Counted from the first letter of the stretch, positions 6,368 to 15,452 are shown. The stretch is 29,066 bases of DNA from Geobacter sp. UBA5735 (GCA_002419385.1 DIFZ01000038.1:1-29066); one strand, 5' to 3'. Notes: generated by a model not told the origin, from the sequence alone. Made by a program: numbers and translations.

Positions 6368-8080
6368 TTACCACCTCATGTCTACCAGGGCGTTCTCCCT
6401 CGGCAGCCATTCGGCGTTTCTCACCTGCGCTGTTTCTTCACGGTAGTTCCCTTGGAAAGGAAAAACCGCTCCATCCGCTCCATGATGGGCCGCTTGACGC
6501 TCTTGGCGATGTGAATGATCGGCGCCATTGCCGTTGCCTGCGGACACATCAAAGCGCTCCATAGTTATGTTCTGGCGGCCGAGTGCGTCTTTCAACGTAT
6601 CGAGCTGCTGCAGCAGCGCCTCCTTGACTGCAGGGTTCTGCGCCGCTATGTCGATGGTTATCTTCTGGTTTTCCATGCGGATGCCGATCGTGAGGTCGCC
6701 AAGCTCACGCGGGTTGAGCTGCAGCGTCACCTGCCCGCTGTCCCGTGACGAAAGGGTTGAAGCAAGCTTCTCCCTGACCTGGCCCATGATTGTTTCTTGA
6801 AGAGTCCCCGTGTCAACCGGGGAAGCATCCGTATCGGTTCTTTCCGGTGCGGCTGCATGCAATGTCTCGAATCGTCCCGTCAGGTCCTGATGCGGGAGAA
6901 TCTCCCGTGAAGGTTTTCCGCCGCTGCTTTCCTGCCGGAAGGAATCATTCCCGGCATTGCCTCCTGCCGGGCTGCCCGTTTCGTTCGCCGCCAGGGGAGA
7001 GTCCATGCTGCTCCCTGCCGGGCCATGTGCTTCTTCAGCCATACGCTGCGAAACGGCCTGATCAGGATCATTCGTCATCCCATAGGTTTTCGCAACCCCT
7101 GCACCACGCAATTGCCCTGTTGCCGTCGAAACAGCTGTGCTGCGCTGGGAATTGGCATCACTTTCAACGGCAACCGCCTTCGTGATTTCCTGAAACTGCG
7201 ATCCATCATGGATCCCTTCGGTTTCAGCCACTGCTTCTCCCCCCGATGTCCTGGGAGACGACGTCAAAGTGGTGACATCACCAGTCATCACCATGTCACC
7301 ACCACCGGTGCCGTTGCCGCTCTGCACCTGGTTTTTCATCGGAGCCCGGAATGCACCATCACCATCCGGGCCTGGCAGGGCCGGCGCCTGCTGCATCGCA
7401 GGACCTTCAACCACGGGGGCATTCGCTCCCCGACCGGCGTTTGCTGCTGATCCCGTATCCGCCAACACCGGGACCCCCCGATTCGCCTCAGGCGCAGTAA
7501 CGCCGAAAACGTCCTGAAGCACTGCGACCGCTGTCATGAATCCCTGCCGTTCATCACTATCCTGGCGGATAGTGCCATCTCCTTCCACCGGTAGACACTT
7601 CTCATCTTCAAGGCAGACCATCACCTGGACACCGTTTCCGGTCTCCCTGAAATGGAGAGCAGCTGCCTCCTGCCTGCCCGTTGACTCCCCGGATGAAGCA
7701 CCTTCGTCAACAGCGCCCAGAAGATCGGCCGCAGGCAACAACCGGCCAGTGGCTTTCTTTTGTTCCGGCAGCATGCTTCTGGCGGGTTGCTCAACCAGTA
7801 TGCCCTGATGGCCGGAAGCGTTGTTCCAGATGAAGGCGAGCATCTCTGCTGTTTGCGGGTTTGCAGCTGCCCGGGCTGCTGCTTCCGGCTGGAGCGTTCC
7901 CTCAACCGGGTCCGTCCCTTCAGGTGACTGTTCCGCCGGTGCCGCCACTGCTGCAGACATGCTCGCGAACAGTCTGTCCTGAAATTCCCCTGCCGCGAGT
8001 GCACCGTTTGCGGGCCCCGCCATCTCGCTCCCCACGGAAACCGTGGCAGGCGGAGTTACCATTATCTGTGCTACGTCCAT
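6368..8080 (-). CDS. fliK: Flagellar hook-length control protein FliK
   Basis: The molecular ruler that is exported during hook growth and switches the FlhB export gate from hook to filament substrates. The 570 residues comprise a long, low-complexity, Ala/Gly/Glu-rich N-terminal region without signal peptide and a compact C-terminal Flg_hook domain with QVTLQLNPRELGDLTIGIRM then AAQNPAVKEALLQQLDTLKD at about 450-510. The start has an almost perfect ribosome site (AAGGAGGTGA). It follows motE-like after a 128-base gap that contains a 7-bp-arm palindrome, the longest gap in this part of the operon. Sequence conservation of the ruler region is expected to be low. Confidence 0.92.
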   Translation of the reverse strand: MDVAQIMVTPPATVSVGSEMAGPANGALAAGEFQDRLFASMSAAVAAPAEQSPEGTDPVEGTLQPEAAARAAANPQTAEMLAFIWNNASGHQGILVEQPARSMLPEQKKATGRLLPAADLLGAVDEGASSGESTGRQEAAALHFRETGNGVQVMVCLEDEKCLPVEGDGTIRQDSDERQGFMTAVAVLQDVFGVTAPEANRGVPVLADTGSAANAGRGANAPVVEGPAMQQAPALPGPDGDGAFRAPMKNQVQSGNGTGGGDMVMTGDVTTLTSSPRTSGGEAVAETEGIHDGSQFQEITKAVAVESDANSQRSTAVSTATGQLRGAGVAKTYGMTNDPDQAVSQRMAEEAHGPAGSSMDSPLAANETGSPAGGNAGNDSFRQESSGGKPSREILPHQDLTGRFETLHAAAPERTDTDASPVDTGTLQETIMGQVREKLASTLSSRDSGQVTLQLNPRELGDLTIGIRMENQKITIDIAAQNPAVKEALLQQLDTLKDALGRQNITMERFDVSAGNGNGADHSHRQERQAAHHGADGAVFPFQGNYREETAQVRNAEWLPRENALVDMRW

Positions 8081-8130
8081 ATACGTTCACCTCCTTTCCG
8101 TATGAGTAGTTCCCGGGTTTAACCCGGAAA
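8081..8130 (-). promoter_or_regulatory. fliK: fliK leader: palindrome and near-perfect ribosome site
   Basis: Palindrome CCGGGTT-T-AACCCGG at 8113-8127 lies just before AAGGAGGTGA (complement of the 16S rRNA tail) and the fliK ATG at 8080. The one-base centre favours a protein site or cruciform over an RNA hairpin. It may adjust fliK expression separately from its operon; inference. Confidence 0.4.
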
Positions 8131-8208
8131 TATTCTTAGATGCACGGTAAGCGCCGATTGTCCCGGCACTGACAGCATGCGTTTTTTCACGGTCATGTCA
8201 TTGGTTTA

Positions 8209-8760
8209 TCAGCTGCCCCGCAGTGAAAGCCTGGTCCATTTCAGCACCCTGGCCTGGTTCAGATACGGAATCATCTTTGCCATGGTTTTCTGGTCCATGC
8301 GGCTCATCAGCTCCATGGCAATGTCTTCGTCCAGCCTGTCGATCAGTTTCGCAGCTTCTTCCGGCCTGAGAGCCTTGTAGAGCTTTACCATTTTCTGATA
8401 CCGCTCGGTGTCGTCTTTCTTCTTGTGCGTAAGAGTCGACTCCATGCCCTTGCGCGTCTCGTCCAGTTTGCGGATCTTGCTGTCGAGATTCGCGTCCAGC
8501 TTCTTCAGTTCCTTCTCTTTCAGGCTGACTGCAGCCTCGCGTTCCAGTATTCCGGTTCGCGAACCCGCCGCGGTCGCGGCAACCGGAGCCTTTGGAGCAC
8601 TGCTTGCCGGCGATTCGGGGACGGCTTTCCGGCCGGGGCTGTTGCCGGGAGTCAGGCTCTGGGCGGTAAGGCGTCCGTTCAGGGGAGCTGAGCCGGGGTT
8701 CAGCACCACGATACCCGCTGCAGCCATGACTATGAAATATCGTGCCACGGGAAGCTTCAT
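8209..8760 (-). CDS. MotE-like flagellar chaperone (MgtE N-domain-like)
   Basis: A 183-residue membrane-anchored protein. There is an N-terminal hydrophobic segment (YFIVMAAAGIVVLNPGSA, about 8-25), a Pro/Ala linker, a charged coiled coil at about 70-125 (SLKEKELKKLDANLDSKIRK) and a C-terminal helical domain (YKALRPEEAAKLIDRLDEDI) resembling the MgtE intracellular N domain. This matches the MotE family, which in epsilonproteobacteria stabilises the stator protein MotC. It overlaps the fliJ stop by four bases (ATGA), so the two are coupled. No motA/B/C genes lie in the window. Family call good; exact role in this lineage is inferred. Confidence 0.78.
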   Translation of the reverse strand: MKLPVARYFIVMAAAGIVVLNPGSAPLNGRLTAQSLTPGNSPGRKAVPESPASSAPKAPVAATAAGSRTGILEREAAVSLKEKELKKLDANLDSKIRKLDETRKGMESTLTHKKKDDTERYQKMVKLYKALRPEEAAKLIDRLDEDIAMELMSRMDQKTMAKMIPYLNQARVLKWTRLSLRGS

Positions 8761-9200
8761 ATCCGCAAGTCTCTCTGCTGGAGAGCTATTTCGTCGAGAA
8801 AAGCCTGTTCCTTGACTGCCAGCGACTTTTCGTGTGCTTCCTGCTTCTTTTTCTTGAGCTCTTCCATGATTTTCTTGTCTGTTGCCGCTTCAACGAGACT
8901 TTCGTTTTTCTCCTCCAGCTTGCGGTCCAGGACGGTCACCATTTCACGCTGCTGGAGAATGTCCATTTTCTTCTTGCTGAAGAAATCCGCATAGAGCTGC
9001 AATTCCACCGCGCCGATACCATCGATCTGCCGTTTCATGAATTCGAGATTGAGCCGCTCCAGGGATTCCTCCTCGCGACGCAGCCGTTCCTCGGCAACCT
9101 CGTACTCTCGCCTGGCAAGGGCACATTCCTGTTTGCGGAGCTTTTCCGTCTCCCGGCGGTAGTGCAGCACCCTTTCAAGCGTGAAGACATGTCGTTTCAT
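8757..9200 (-). CDS. fliJ: Flagellar export protein FliJ
   Basis: A 147-residue, highly charged, almost entirely coiled-coil protein (ALARREYEVAEERLRREEES, then LERLNLEFMKRQIDGIGAVE), beginning with the FliJ-like FTLERVLHYRRETEKL. FliJ inserts into the FliI hexamer like a stalk and links it to FlhA, and escorts chaperones. It lies downstream of fliI, as in most flagellar operons, but here a palindromic repeat of about 200 bases separates the two. The ribosome site AGGAGG lies at the edge of that repeat. Sequence is divergent in the family, so the call rests on length, coiled coil and position. Confidence 0.88.
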   Translation of the reverse strand: MKRHVFTLERVLHYRRETEKLRKQECALARREYEVAEERLRREEESLERLNLEFMKRQIDGIGAVELQLYADFFSKKKMDILQQREMVTVLDRKLEEKNESLVEAATDKKIMEELKKKKQEAHEKSLAVKEQAFLDEIALQQRDLRI

Positions 9201-9217
9201 TCTGCCTCCTCCTATCT

Positions 9218-9310
9218 CCTCCCCTTAGGTTAAGGGGAGGCCGGGAGGGGTTACTGTACTCAGCTTTATAACTCCCCCCAGCCCCCTCTTAGTCCAAGAG
9301 GGGGAGTTTT
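9218..9310. repeat. Palindromic intergenic repeat between fliI and fliJ
   Basis: Two perfect hairpins: CCTCCCCTTA / TAAGGGGAGG with a three-base loop (9218-9240), and CCCCCTCTT / AAGAGGGGG with a five-base loop (9282-9304) followed by AGTTTT on the plus strand. It looks like a dispersed palindromic element of bacterial intergenic regions. It sits inside the flagellar operon and could attenuate or protect the mRNA. Confidence 0.65.
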
Positions 9311-9405
9311 GAAAATAGCCTTATGAGGATATTCCCACTTTTCATGAAATCTTTGACTCTATCCTCTTTTCCCGATACTGATGCAAGGGCATCAAACAGC
9401 CGCTG

Positions 9406-10728
9406 CTACTGTTCGCCGCATATCTGGCGCAACTCCGACAGCGCGGCGTCAAACGGAATGTTCTCCTGAATGTTCTGTTTTATGTAGGAAACAACCCGGT
9501 CGATGTTTCTCACCGCCATGTCTATCTTGGGATTGCTTCCCTGTTTGTAGGCGCCGATATTGATCAGATCCTCGGCCTGGCGGTACGTAGCCAGAACCTC
9601 CTTGCATTTCCCCGCAAGCTCCCGATGTTCCATGTCAGTTACCGCATTCATCACCCTGCTGGCGCTTGCCAGCACGTCAATGGGCGGATAGATGTTCCGT
9701 GACGCCAAATCTCTGGAAAGCACGATGTGGCCATCCAGAATGCTTCTCATGGCATCGCAGACAGGTTCATTGAAATCGTCCCCTTCGACGAGCACGGTAT
9801 AGAGGCCCGTTATGCTGCCGTGCAGGAAGTTGCCGGTCCGTTCCAGAAGTTTGGGCAGGGCGGCAAAGACGGAAGGCGTATACCCCTTGGTAGTCGGTGG
9901 CTCTCCAATGGCCAGCCCGACCTCGCGCATCGCCATGGCGAAGCGGGTGGCGGAATCCATCATCAGCAGCACCCTGGCGCCCTGGGACTGGAAGTATTCC
10001 GCTATTGTCGTGGCGATGTAGGCTCCCCGCATCCTGACCAGGGGCGGCTGGTCAGACGTGGCAACAACGACCACCGACTTCTTCAAGCCCTCTTCCCTGA
10101 GATCGTTTTCGATAAATTCGCGGAGTTCCCTGCCCCGCTCGCCGATCAGAGCGATAACGTTTACGTCGGCCTCGGTGTAACGGGCAATCATGCCCAGAAG
10201 CGTCGATTTGCCCACTCCCGAACCGGCCATGATGCCGACCCGCTGCCCTTCTCCGCAGGTCAGAAGCCCGTTGATGGCGCGGATGCCCAGATCCAGCGGG
10301 CGCCTGATCGGAGCTCGTTTCATCGGGTTGACCGGCTGAGCGTAAACAGGGCTCTCATCCTGGATCGCGATCGGACCCTGATCGTCAATGGGATTGCCGA
10401 GACCGTCGATGACCCGCCCCAGCAGAGCCGGCCCCACCCCCAGAGAAGACTTTTCCCGCTTGACGGCGATCAGGCTGCCAAGCCCCACCCCGCGCAGTTC
10501 GCCGAGCGGCATGAGCAGCGTCTTGTTGTCCCGGAAGCCAACCACTTCGGCGGGGATCGGGTCTCCTGCCACGGGGTAAATCTCGCACAAAGAGCCGACC
10601 GCGGCACCGGGACAATAGCCTTCGATGACCAGCCCGACAACCTGGGTCACCTTGCCGTGGAAACGGATCGGCGTCATGCTGTCAATGGTGTCCATGTACC
10701 GGGTGAGGTCAATTCTCTTCATACGCAT
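9406..10728 (-). CDS. fliI: Flagellum-specific ATPase FliI
   Basis: The hexameric ATPase of the flagellar type III export apparatus, related to F1-beta. The 440 residues show the P-loop GSGVGKST at about 169-176, the following VIALIGERGRELREFIE, Walker B LLMMDSATR at about 254 and GEPPTTKGYTPSVFA. The beta-barrel N-terminal domain includes GAAVGSLCEI. I place the start at 10728 (MRMKRIDL): GAGAGGG sits six bases before it, and the ten residues upstream would lie inside fliH. It overlaps the fliH end by 20 bases. Works with FliH and FliJ at the base of the flagellum. All catalytic motifs are intact. Confidence 0.96.
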   Translation of the reverse strand: MRMKRIDLTRYMDTIDSMTPIRFHGKVTQVVGLVIEGYCPGAAVGSLCEIYPVAGDPIPAEVVGFRDNKTLLMPLGELRGVGLGSLIAVKREKSSLGVGPALLGRVIDGLGNPIDDQGPIAIQDESPVYAQPVNPMKRAPIRRPLDLGIRAINGLLTCGEGQRVGIMAGSGVGKSTLLGMIARYTEADVNVIALIGERGRELREFIENDLREEGLKKSVVVVATSDQPPLVRMRGAYIATTIAEYFQSQGARVLLMMDSATRFAMAMREVGLAIGEPPTTKGYTPSVFAALPKLLERTGNFLHGSITGLYTVLVEGDDFNEPVCDAMRSILDGHIVLSRDLASRNIYPPIDVLASASRVMNAVTDMEHRELAGKCKEVLATYRQAEDLINIGAYKQGSNPKIDMAVRNIDRVVSYIKQNIQENIPFDAALSELRQICGEQ

Positions 10729-11521
10729 AGGGTTCCCTCTCCCCCGGCAATTTTGCACTCAGCACCAGGGAGCTGTTCTTTTCCTCGAGCAGTCGCCGGA
10801 ACATTTCATCAAGCTGCGTTTCGGCCCGGGCATCTATTTCTCCCATGATCGTATCGACGATGCAGCCACCGGGAGACACGGTATCGTCAGACTTGATCTC
10901 CAACTGGCGGTCATCACTCAAACCATTGAGGTAGAGGTTCCTGTGGGCCGTAACGAGCCGATGGTCATCCGGGTTGAGGCGTAACACTATTTCGTCTCTC
11001 TCGGAAGAACTGCAGACTGCCGCCGATACGACCTTGGCCAGTATCAGCCGGTCGGTCGCGATCTCCTGATGAATGACCTTGCGGGCGATCCTGAAAACCA
11101 GTTTCAGGATGTCCTCTTCGGTCTCGCGCAGGACATGCCCCCTCAGGCCAGAAAGATCCTCCACCGCATCGCGCAGCGCCTTGAAGACATTGGCGAGGCC
11201 CCGTTCAGCCTGCCTTTTTCCGTCTTCGAACCCCCTGTCGTAGGACTCCTGGACCTGTCGGAAGTGCTCTTCTTCCGGGACACCGGCAACCTGCACAACC
11301 GCAGGCAGATCATCACCGCCGGCATGGTTCGGGCTGTCTCCCCGACCCTCTCGCTCCGCGCTTCCGTTCCCGGGAGGGATGAGTGTATCCGTGAACGGGA
11401 CGAACGCCGAAGCATACCGCTCCGGTTGTGGAAGGCTCGCAGTGCTCACCACGTCGAACTGAAATGGTGCAATGGTGAAATCGTTCACACCGCCGGGCTT
11501 GATGATCTTACACGAGGACAT
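10709..11521 (-). CDS. fliH: Flagellar assembly protein FliH
   Basis: The FliI regulator that ties the ATPase to the C ring. 270 residues; start chosen at ATG 11521 (MSSCKIIKPG) with GGAGG five bases upstream, overlapping the fliG stop by 14 bases. The N-terminal third is variable. The middle has a helical stretch (EVQESYDRGF-type, QESYDRGFEDGKRQAERGL) with the FliH G-x3-G-like spacing. The C-terminal domain (HEIATD... as VIHQEIATDRLILAKVVSAA, then EIVLRLNPDDHRLV and SPGGCIVDTIMGEIDARAE) matches the FliH/HrpE/AtpE-like stator end. The order fliG-fliH-fliI is canonical. Confidence 0.92.
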   Translation of the reverse strand: MSSCKIIKPGGVNDFTIAPFQFDVVSTASLPQPERYASAFVPFTDTLIPPGNGSAEREGRGDSPNHAGGDDLPAVVQVAGVPEEEHFRQVQESYDRGFEDGKRQAERGLANVFKALRDAVEDLSGLRGHVLRETEEDILKLVFRIARKVIHQEIATDRLILAKVVSAAVCSSSERDEIVLRLNPDDHRLVTAHRNLYLNGLSDDRQLEIKSDDTVSPGGCIVDTIMGEIDARAETQLDEMFRRLLEEKNSSLVLSAKLPGEREPYAYEEN

Positions 11522-12500
11522 CGTCCCCTCCCCTGCCTGCAATCACCAACTGGCCTTCCTCTTCCATTTTCCTGACGACCTTGATGATTTCGGACTGAGC
11601 GCGCTCCACGTCGGACAACCGGACCGGTCCCATGACTTCCAGATCCTCCTTGATCATTTCGGCCGCACGGCTGGAAATATTGCGGAATATCTTGTCTTTC
11701 AGCTCATCGGTCGCCGTCTTCATGGCCAGGGTCAGCGTGTCGTTGCCCACTTCCCGCATGATCGCCTGGATTCCGCGGTCATCCAGGTGAACGAAATCCT
11801 CAAAGGTGAAGAGATGTTTGCGGATAACCTCTGCGAGGGGCGGCTTGAGGACGTCCAGCTTGTCCAGGATCTGCTTTTCCCGGCTCCGGTCGAAATGGTT
11901 GAACATGTCGACGACTTTTTCCACACCGCCCACCTTGAATCTCTGGACCCCGCCAACGGAAGTCAGCTCGATCCTCATCACATCTTCGATATCGGAAATG
12001 ATCTCGGGTGACACCTGGTCCACGTCCGCGATTCTCATCACCACTTCGGCCTGGAGTTCATGGGGCAGGAACCCGATGATCTCGCTGGTCTGCTTGGCCT
12101 TGAGCTTGGCAAGCACCACGGCAATCGTCTGGGGATGTTCCTGGCTGAGGAAATTCGCGATGGTTTTCGCATCCATGTTGGCCAGCATGTCGGTCATGTC
12201 ACCGAAGTTGGCCACGCTCAGTTCCTTCAGCAGCGCCTCGGCTTTCGAGGGACCCAGCGCCTTCTCCAGTATTTTGCGCACAAATTCCTCGCCCTGGGAG
12301 AACATGCCGGTTTCCGGGTCGGTGATATCCGCGTATTCGTTGACCACCTCCTGGATCGAGCTTCTGGGCACATGGCCCAGACGGGCCATGCTCTGGCTGA
12401 TCCGCTTGATTTCGGTATCCTCCAGATGCTCGAACACTTTGCTGGTCGCCTCCGGTCCGAGGTACAGGAGAAGTATGGCTGCCTTGTCAGTTCCGTCCAT
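11508..12500 (-). CDS. fliG: Flagellar motor switch protein FliG
   Basis: The C-ring rotor protein that binds the MS ring and contacts the stator. 330 residues: the N domain starts DGTDKAAILLLYLGPEA; the middle domain has the hallmark SQEHPQTIAVVLAKLKA (EHPQ motif); the C domain contains the MF motif and the torque helix with charged residues (FEDFVHLDDRGIQAIMREV). The ARM link GGVEKVVDMFNHFDRSREK is normal except that Glu follows GGV where other FliGs vary. Ribosome site AGAGGG before ATG. It overlaps fliH by 14 bases. Full-length and intact. Confidence 0.97.
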   Translation of the reverse strand: MDGTDKAAILLLYLGPEATSKVFEHLEDTEIKRISQSMARLGHVPRSSIQEVVNEYADITDPETGMFSQGEEFVRKILEKALGPSKAEALLKELSVANFGDMTDMLANMDAKTIANFLSQEHPQTIAVVLAKLKAKQTSEIIGFLPHELQAEVVMRIADVDQVSPEIISDIEDVMRIELTSVGGVQRFKVGGVEKVVDMFNHFDRSREKQILDKLDVLKPPLAEVIRKHLFTFEDFVHLDDRGIQAIMREVGNDTLTLAMKTATDELKDKIFRNISSRAAEMIKEDLEVMGPVRLSDVERAQSEIIKVVRKMEEEGQLVIAGRGGDDVLV

Positions 12501-12568
12501 TTCAACCCTCTGCCCGGCTTGCGGGAACTGCCGGATAGTTCTCGATCAAATATCCCGCCCCCATGGCG

Positions 12569-14146
12569 CTACTCCCTTTTACGCAGCCAGTTCTGCAGTA
12601 TCTGCGCGGTCTGGTACGGGTCATTTTTCACCTTTTCGATCAGTTCCATCTGGTTCATCGTGTACATGGCAAGCGCAGCCTTGCTCTGGTTCGGCAACTG
12701 CTCGTCAGAGTCATGGAGCGGAGAAAAGCTCTCCGGCTCCGGCCGCCTCTCCGTGCGCAGCATGGCAAGCATCGGTCTGATGACAAAGAAGAGCAACGCC
12801 AGGAAGCCCATGCCGATGAGCAGGTTTTTCAGTACTGCCGACACGATGGGCAGGTTCCACCATGACTCGCCACTGTCCTTGTCGGCCTGGGCCTCATCCT
12901 GGAACGGTATATTGGCTACCGTAACCTGGTCGCCACGCTCCATATTGAAGCCGACTGCGCCCTTTGCCAGTGCTTCGATTTTCTGCAGCTCTTCAGCGCT
13001 TCTGGGCTGATACTTCGGTTTTGCATCTTTCCCCGATGCGGAAGATGCGTCGTATTTGCCATCCACAAGAATAGCGACTGAGATCTGCGACAGCGTACCG
13101 ACCGGTTCGATGATACGTGCGGTACTGCGGCTGATCTCGTAGTTCATGGTCTCATCGCTCCGGGAGCCCTGGTTGGAAGCCGCGGCAGGCGCTGTGGGTG
13201 CGGCCTTGCCCAGATTGCTCTGGACACCGGGTATACCTGAAGCGGAAGTGGCGGCCCCGTTCTTTTCTTCGGTCCGCTGCTCACTCCTCACGACTGTCGC
13301 CTCGGGATCATAACGTTCCTCGAATTTTTCAACCTGCTTGAAATTGAAGACCGCGTTCACCCGGGCAACCGACTTCCCGGCGCCCACCGCCTTGTCAAGC
13401 AGCGTCTGGAGCCGCTCCTCCACGGCTTTCTCATAATTGCGCTGCATTTCCAGCATGGAGGATGTCATCTTCCCCGCAGGATCTGCCGCGCCTGCCTTGC
13501 TGAGGATCTTCCCCCTGCTGTTCAGCACCGTGACTCTTTCAGGGTCCATGCCTTCAATTGATGAGGACACGAGGTGTATGACCCCCTGCACCTCTCCCTC
13601 ACTGAGGGAGCGGCCGGATTTCAACCGCAGCACCACCGATGCAGTGGCGGGCTTTTCGTCATCCTTGAAGAGGGATTTCTCGGGAAGCGCGATATGGACG
13701 CGAGCCTGATCGACCCCGCTGATCTGGGAGATGGTCCGGGACAACTCTCCCTGCAGTGCCCGCTGGTAGTTGAGCTTCTGCACGAATTCGGTCATGCCGA
13801 AGTTTTTCCTGTCGAATATCTCGAACCCTACGCCGCTTCCCTGGGGCAAACCATCAGAAGCAAGCGACAGACGCAGATCATAAACCTTGTCCGAAGGCAC
13901 CGAAATTGCCTTGCCGTCAGATTCGATCCTGTAGGGAATCTTCTGTTCCTTCAGCTTCTTGACGATCTCGCCGGCATCTTCACCCGAAAGGTTGGAGAAG
14001 AGCGGCCGGTAATCCGTCCTGTTCGCCACCATGATCAGCAGTGTGAAGACAAGAATGGACAGACAGACCACGCTCCCTACGATGATTCGTTTCTTCGGAC
14101 TCAGTGCGAGGAACGGCTCGGATATTTTTTTCAATGCTCCTGACAT
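12569..14146 (-). CDS. fliF: Flagellar MS-ring protein FliF
   Basis: The membrane ring on which the basal body is built. 525 residues with a first transmembrane segment at about 20-42 (IIVGSVVCLSILVFTLLIMV). The YscJ/FliF ring-building motifs follow (PYRIESDGKAISVPSDKVYD, LQGELSRTISQISGVDQARV) with a large periplasmic part. A second transmembrane segment lies at about 441-463 (LIGMGFLALLFFVIRPML). The cytoplasmic tail ends in the FliG-binding helix DPYQTAQILQNWLRKRE. Ribosome site GGAG lies before ATG. Sits between fliE and fliG as usual. Confidence 0.97.
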   Translation of the reverse strand: MSGALKKISEPFLALSPKKRIIVGSVVCLSILVFTLLIMVANRTDYRPLFSNLSGEDAGEIVKKLKEQKIPYRIESDGKAISVPSDKVYDLRLSLASDGLPQGSGVGFEIFDRKNFGMTEFVQKLNYQRALQGELSRTISQISGVDQARVHIALPEKSLFKDDEKPATASVVLRLKSGRSLSEGEVQGVIHLVSSSIEGMDPERVTVLNSRGKILSKAGAADPAGKMTSSMLEMQRNYEKAVEERLQTLLDKAVGAGKSVARVNAVFNFKQVEKFEERYDPEATVVRSEQRTEEKNGAATSASGIPGVQSNLGKAAPTAPAAASNQGSRSDETMNYEISRSTARIIEPVGTLSQISVAILVDGKYDASSASGKDAKPKYQPRSAEELQKIEALAKGAVGFNMERGDQVTVANIPFQDEAQADKDSGESWWNLPIVSAVLKNLLIGMGFLALLFFVIRPMLAMLRTERRPEPESFSPLHDSDEQLPNQSKAALAMYTMNQMELIEKVKNDPYQTAQILQNWLRKRE

Positions 14147-14195
14147 CGTTGCTCCATGTGCAATGCCGGCTGTCGTTGGTCAGCGGTCCGGCTCA

Positions 14196-14513
14196 TCAGA
14201 TCTGCATCCGCATTATTTCGTGATAGGCGTCGAGAGCCTTGTTCCGCACCTGTGTCAGGAACTGGAACGAAACGCTCGATTTTTCCATTGAGATCATGAC
14301 TTCATGCAGTCCCTTCGACTCGCCGGTGGCGAGTTTCTGTACCGCGGCATCGGCCTGGCCCTGCAGATCGTTCACCGTGCCGACCATATCTCCGAACATT
14401 CGGGAAAAGTCTTCAACCGGTGAAGCATTCCCGGCTTTGCCCGCAGTTTTGGTCTGAAGCGGGCTTGATATGCCGTAAACACCCGGGCTGCCGCCAATCC
14501 CCTTGATAACCAT
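14196..14513 (-). CDS. fliE: Flagellar hook-basal body complex protein FliE
   Basis: A small (105 residues) rod-MS ring junction protein. The C-terminal motif SKGLHEVMISMEKSSVSFQF and LTQVRNKALDAYHEIMRMQI is the FliE signature, and the helical middle fits (FGDMVGTVNDLQGQADAAVQ). Start has AGGAGG at the proper distance. Located between flgC and fliF, the canonical order. The N-terminus is a variable flexible segment, as expected. Confidence 0.95.
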   Translation of the reverse strand: MVIKGIGGSPGVYGISSPLQTKTAGKAGNASPVEDFSRMFGDMVGTVNDLQGQADAAVQKLATGESKGLHEVMISMEKSSVSFQFLTQVRNKALDAYHEIMRMQI

Positions 14514-14585
14514 ACGTTCCTCCTGCTTTCGCAGCTCGTGATCATTTCATCGCAGCCGTGCCGTCAGCCGGGCCGGCGAATCGGA

Positions 14586-15023
14586 CTACCTGCCGAGTTC
14601 GAGAGTCTTCATCGCCATGGCCTTGGCGGCCTGGACAGCGGTTACGTTTGCTTCATATGCCCTGCTTGCCGTGATCATGTCGGCCATTTCCTCTACGACA
14701 TTGACGTTCGGCAGCGCAACATTTCCCGACTGGTCCGCATCGGGATGATGGGGATCGTATTTCAGGCGGGGAGCTGACTGGTCTTCCACGATCTGGGTAA
14801 CCTGAACTCCCGTGGGCTGTCCGTCACTGATGCGGCTCAAGGTCGACCCGAAGGAGGGTTTCCGCGGATCGGCGGCAAACACGGCATCTTTTCTTTTATA
14901 GGGGCCGCCCTCTGCAGTTCTCGTGGAATTGGCATTGGCCAGGTTGCTGGATATGAGATTCATCCTGGTTCTTTCAGCGGTAAGCGCAGACGCACTCACA
15001 TCCATGGCGGTAAAGATGTCCAT
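14586..15023 (-). CDS. flgC: Flagellar basal-body rod protein FlgC
   Basis: Proximal rod protein of 145 residues. The N-terminus has MDVSASALTAERTRMNLISS then NLANANSTRT, the rod/hook signature. The centre has YKRKDAVFAAD. The C-terminus has PNVNVVEEMADMITASRAYE and NVTAVQAAKAMAMKTLELGR. The ATG follows the flgB stop directly (TAA-ATG), with GGGAGG inside the flgB end, so translation is coupled. Typical length. Confidence 0.97.
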   Translation of the reverse strand: MDIFTAMDVSASALTAERTRMNLISSNLANANSTRTAEGGPYKRKDAVFAADPRKPSFGSTLSRISDGQPTGVQVTQIVEDQSAPRLKYDPHHPDADQSGNVALPNVNVVEEMADMITASRAYEANVTAVQAAKAMAMKTLELGR

Positions 15024-15452
15024 TTAGTTGCCTCCCTTTACTGCGTATTTCAGCCCCTCGAATTTTTTTGTCAGGATCTGGATCGAGGCATTGTAGAGAA
15101 TCTGGTTCTCTGATAGCTTCCCCATTTCGCGCTCGATGTCGACCCTGTTCCCATCCCTCCCGCTTATGGAAGCAGGCGCTTCTTCCAGGGTTCCCTGCAC
15201 ATCTTCGAGCCTGGCAGATGCTCCCTTGAGGGGAAAATGCCGTGGATGGGGCGCCGCCGCATTCGACCGGCCCATGGGTGATCCTTTCAGGGCACCCTTC
15301 AATTCATTCTCGAAGGAGAGGCTTTTCGCTACGTAATTGGGCGTCTCCGCATTGGCGATGTTCCCCGCCAGATGGGTGTGGTTCCTGGCCCTCAAATCCA
15401 GGGTCTTGGCAAGCAGGTTTACCGTTCCCGCGAACATGTCGTCTATCGGCAT
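15024..15452 (-). CDS. flgB: Flagellar basal-body rod protein FlgB
   Basis: Proximal rod protein and first gene of the flagellar operon. 142 residues starting MPIDDMFAGTVNLLAKTLDL, with the motif HLAGNIANAETPNYVAKSLS and the C-terminal LSENQILYNASIQILTKKFE helix. I chose ATG 15452 because AAGGAG lies eight bases upstream and the product then starts as the family does. The open frame continues far upstream to 15725, but that part would cover the sigma-54 promoter and resembles nothing. It is the only operon gene with a promoter directly before it. Confidence 0.96.
   Translation of the reverse strand: MPIDDMFAGTVNLLAKTLDLRARNHTHLAGNIANAETPNYVAKSLSFENELKGALKGSPMGRSNAAAPHPRHFPLKGASARLEDVQGTLEEAPASISGRDGNRVDIEREMGKLSENQILYNASIQILTKKFEGLKYAVKGGN

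Noticed and set aside
9727..10848. 373-codon open frame on the plus strand
   Set aside because: It is antisense to fliI and fliH, which have intact catalytic motifs; the long frame follows from codon bias of the real genes.
11806..12780. 324- and 316-codon plus-strand frames opposite fliG/fliF
   Set aside because: Serine/leucine-rich, low-complexity translations with no domain; fliG and fliF on the other strand are certain.
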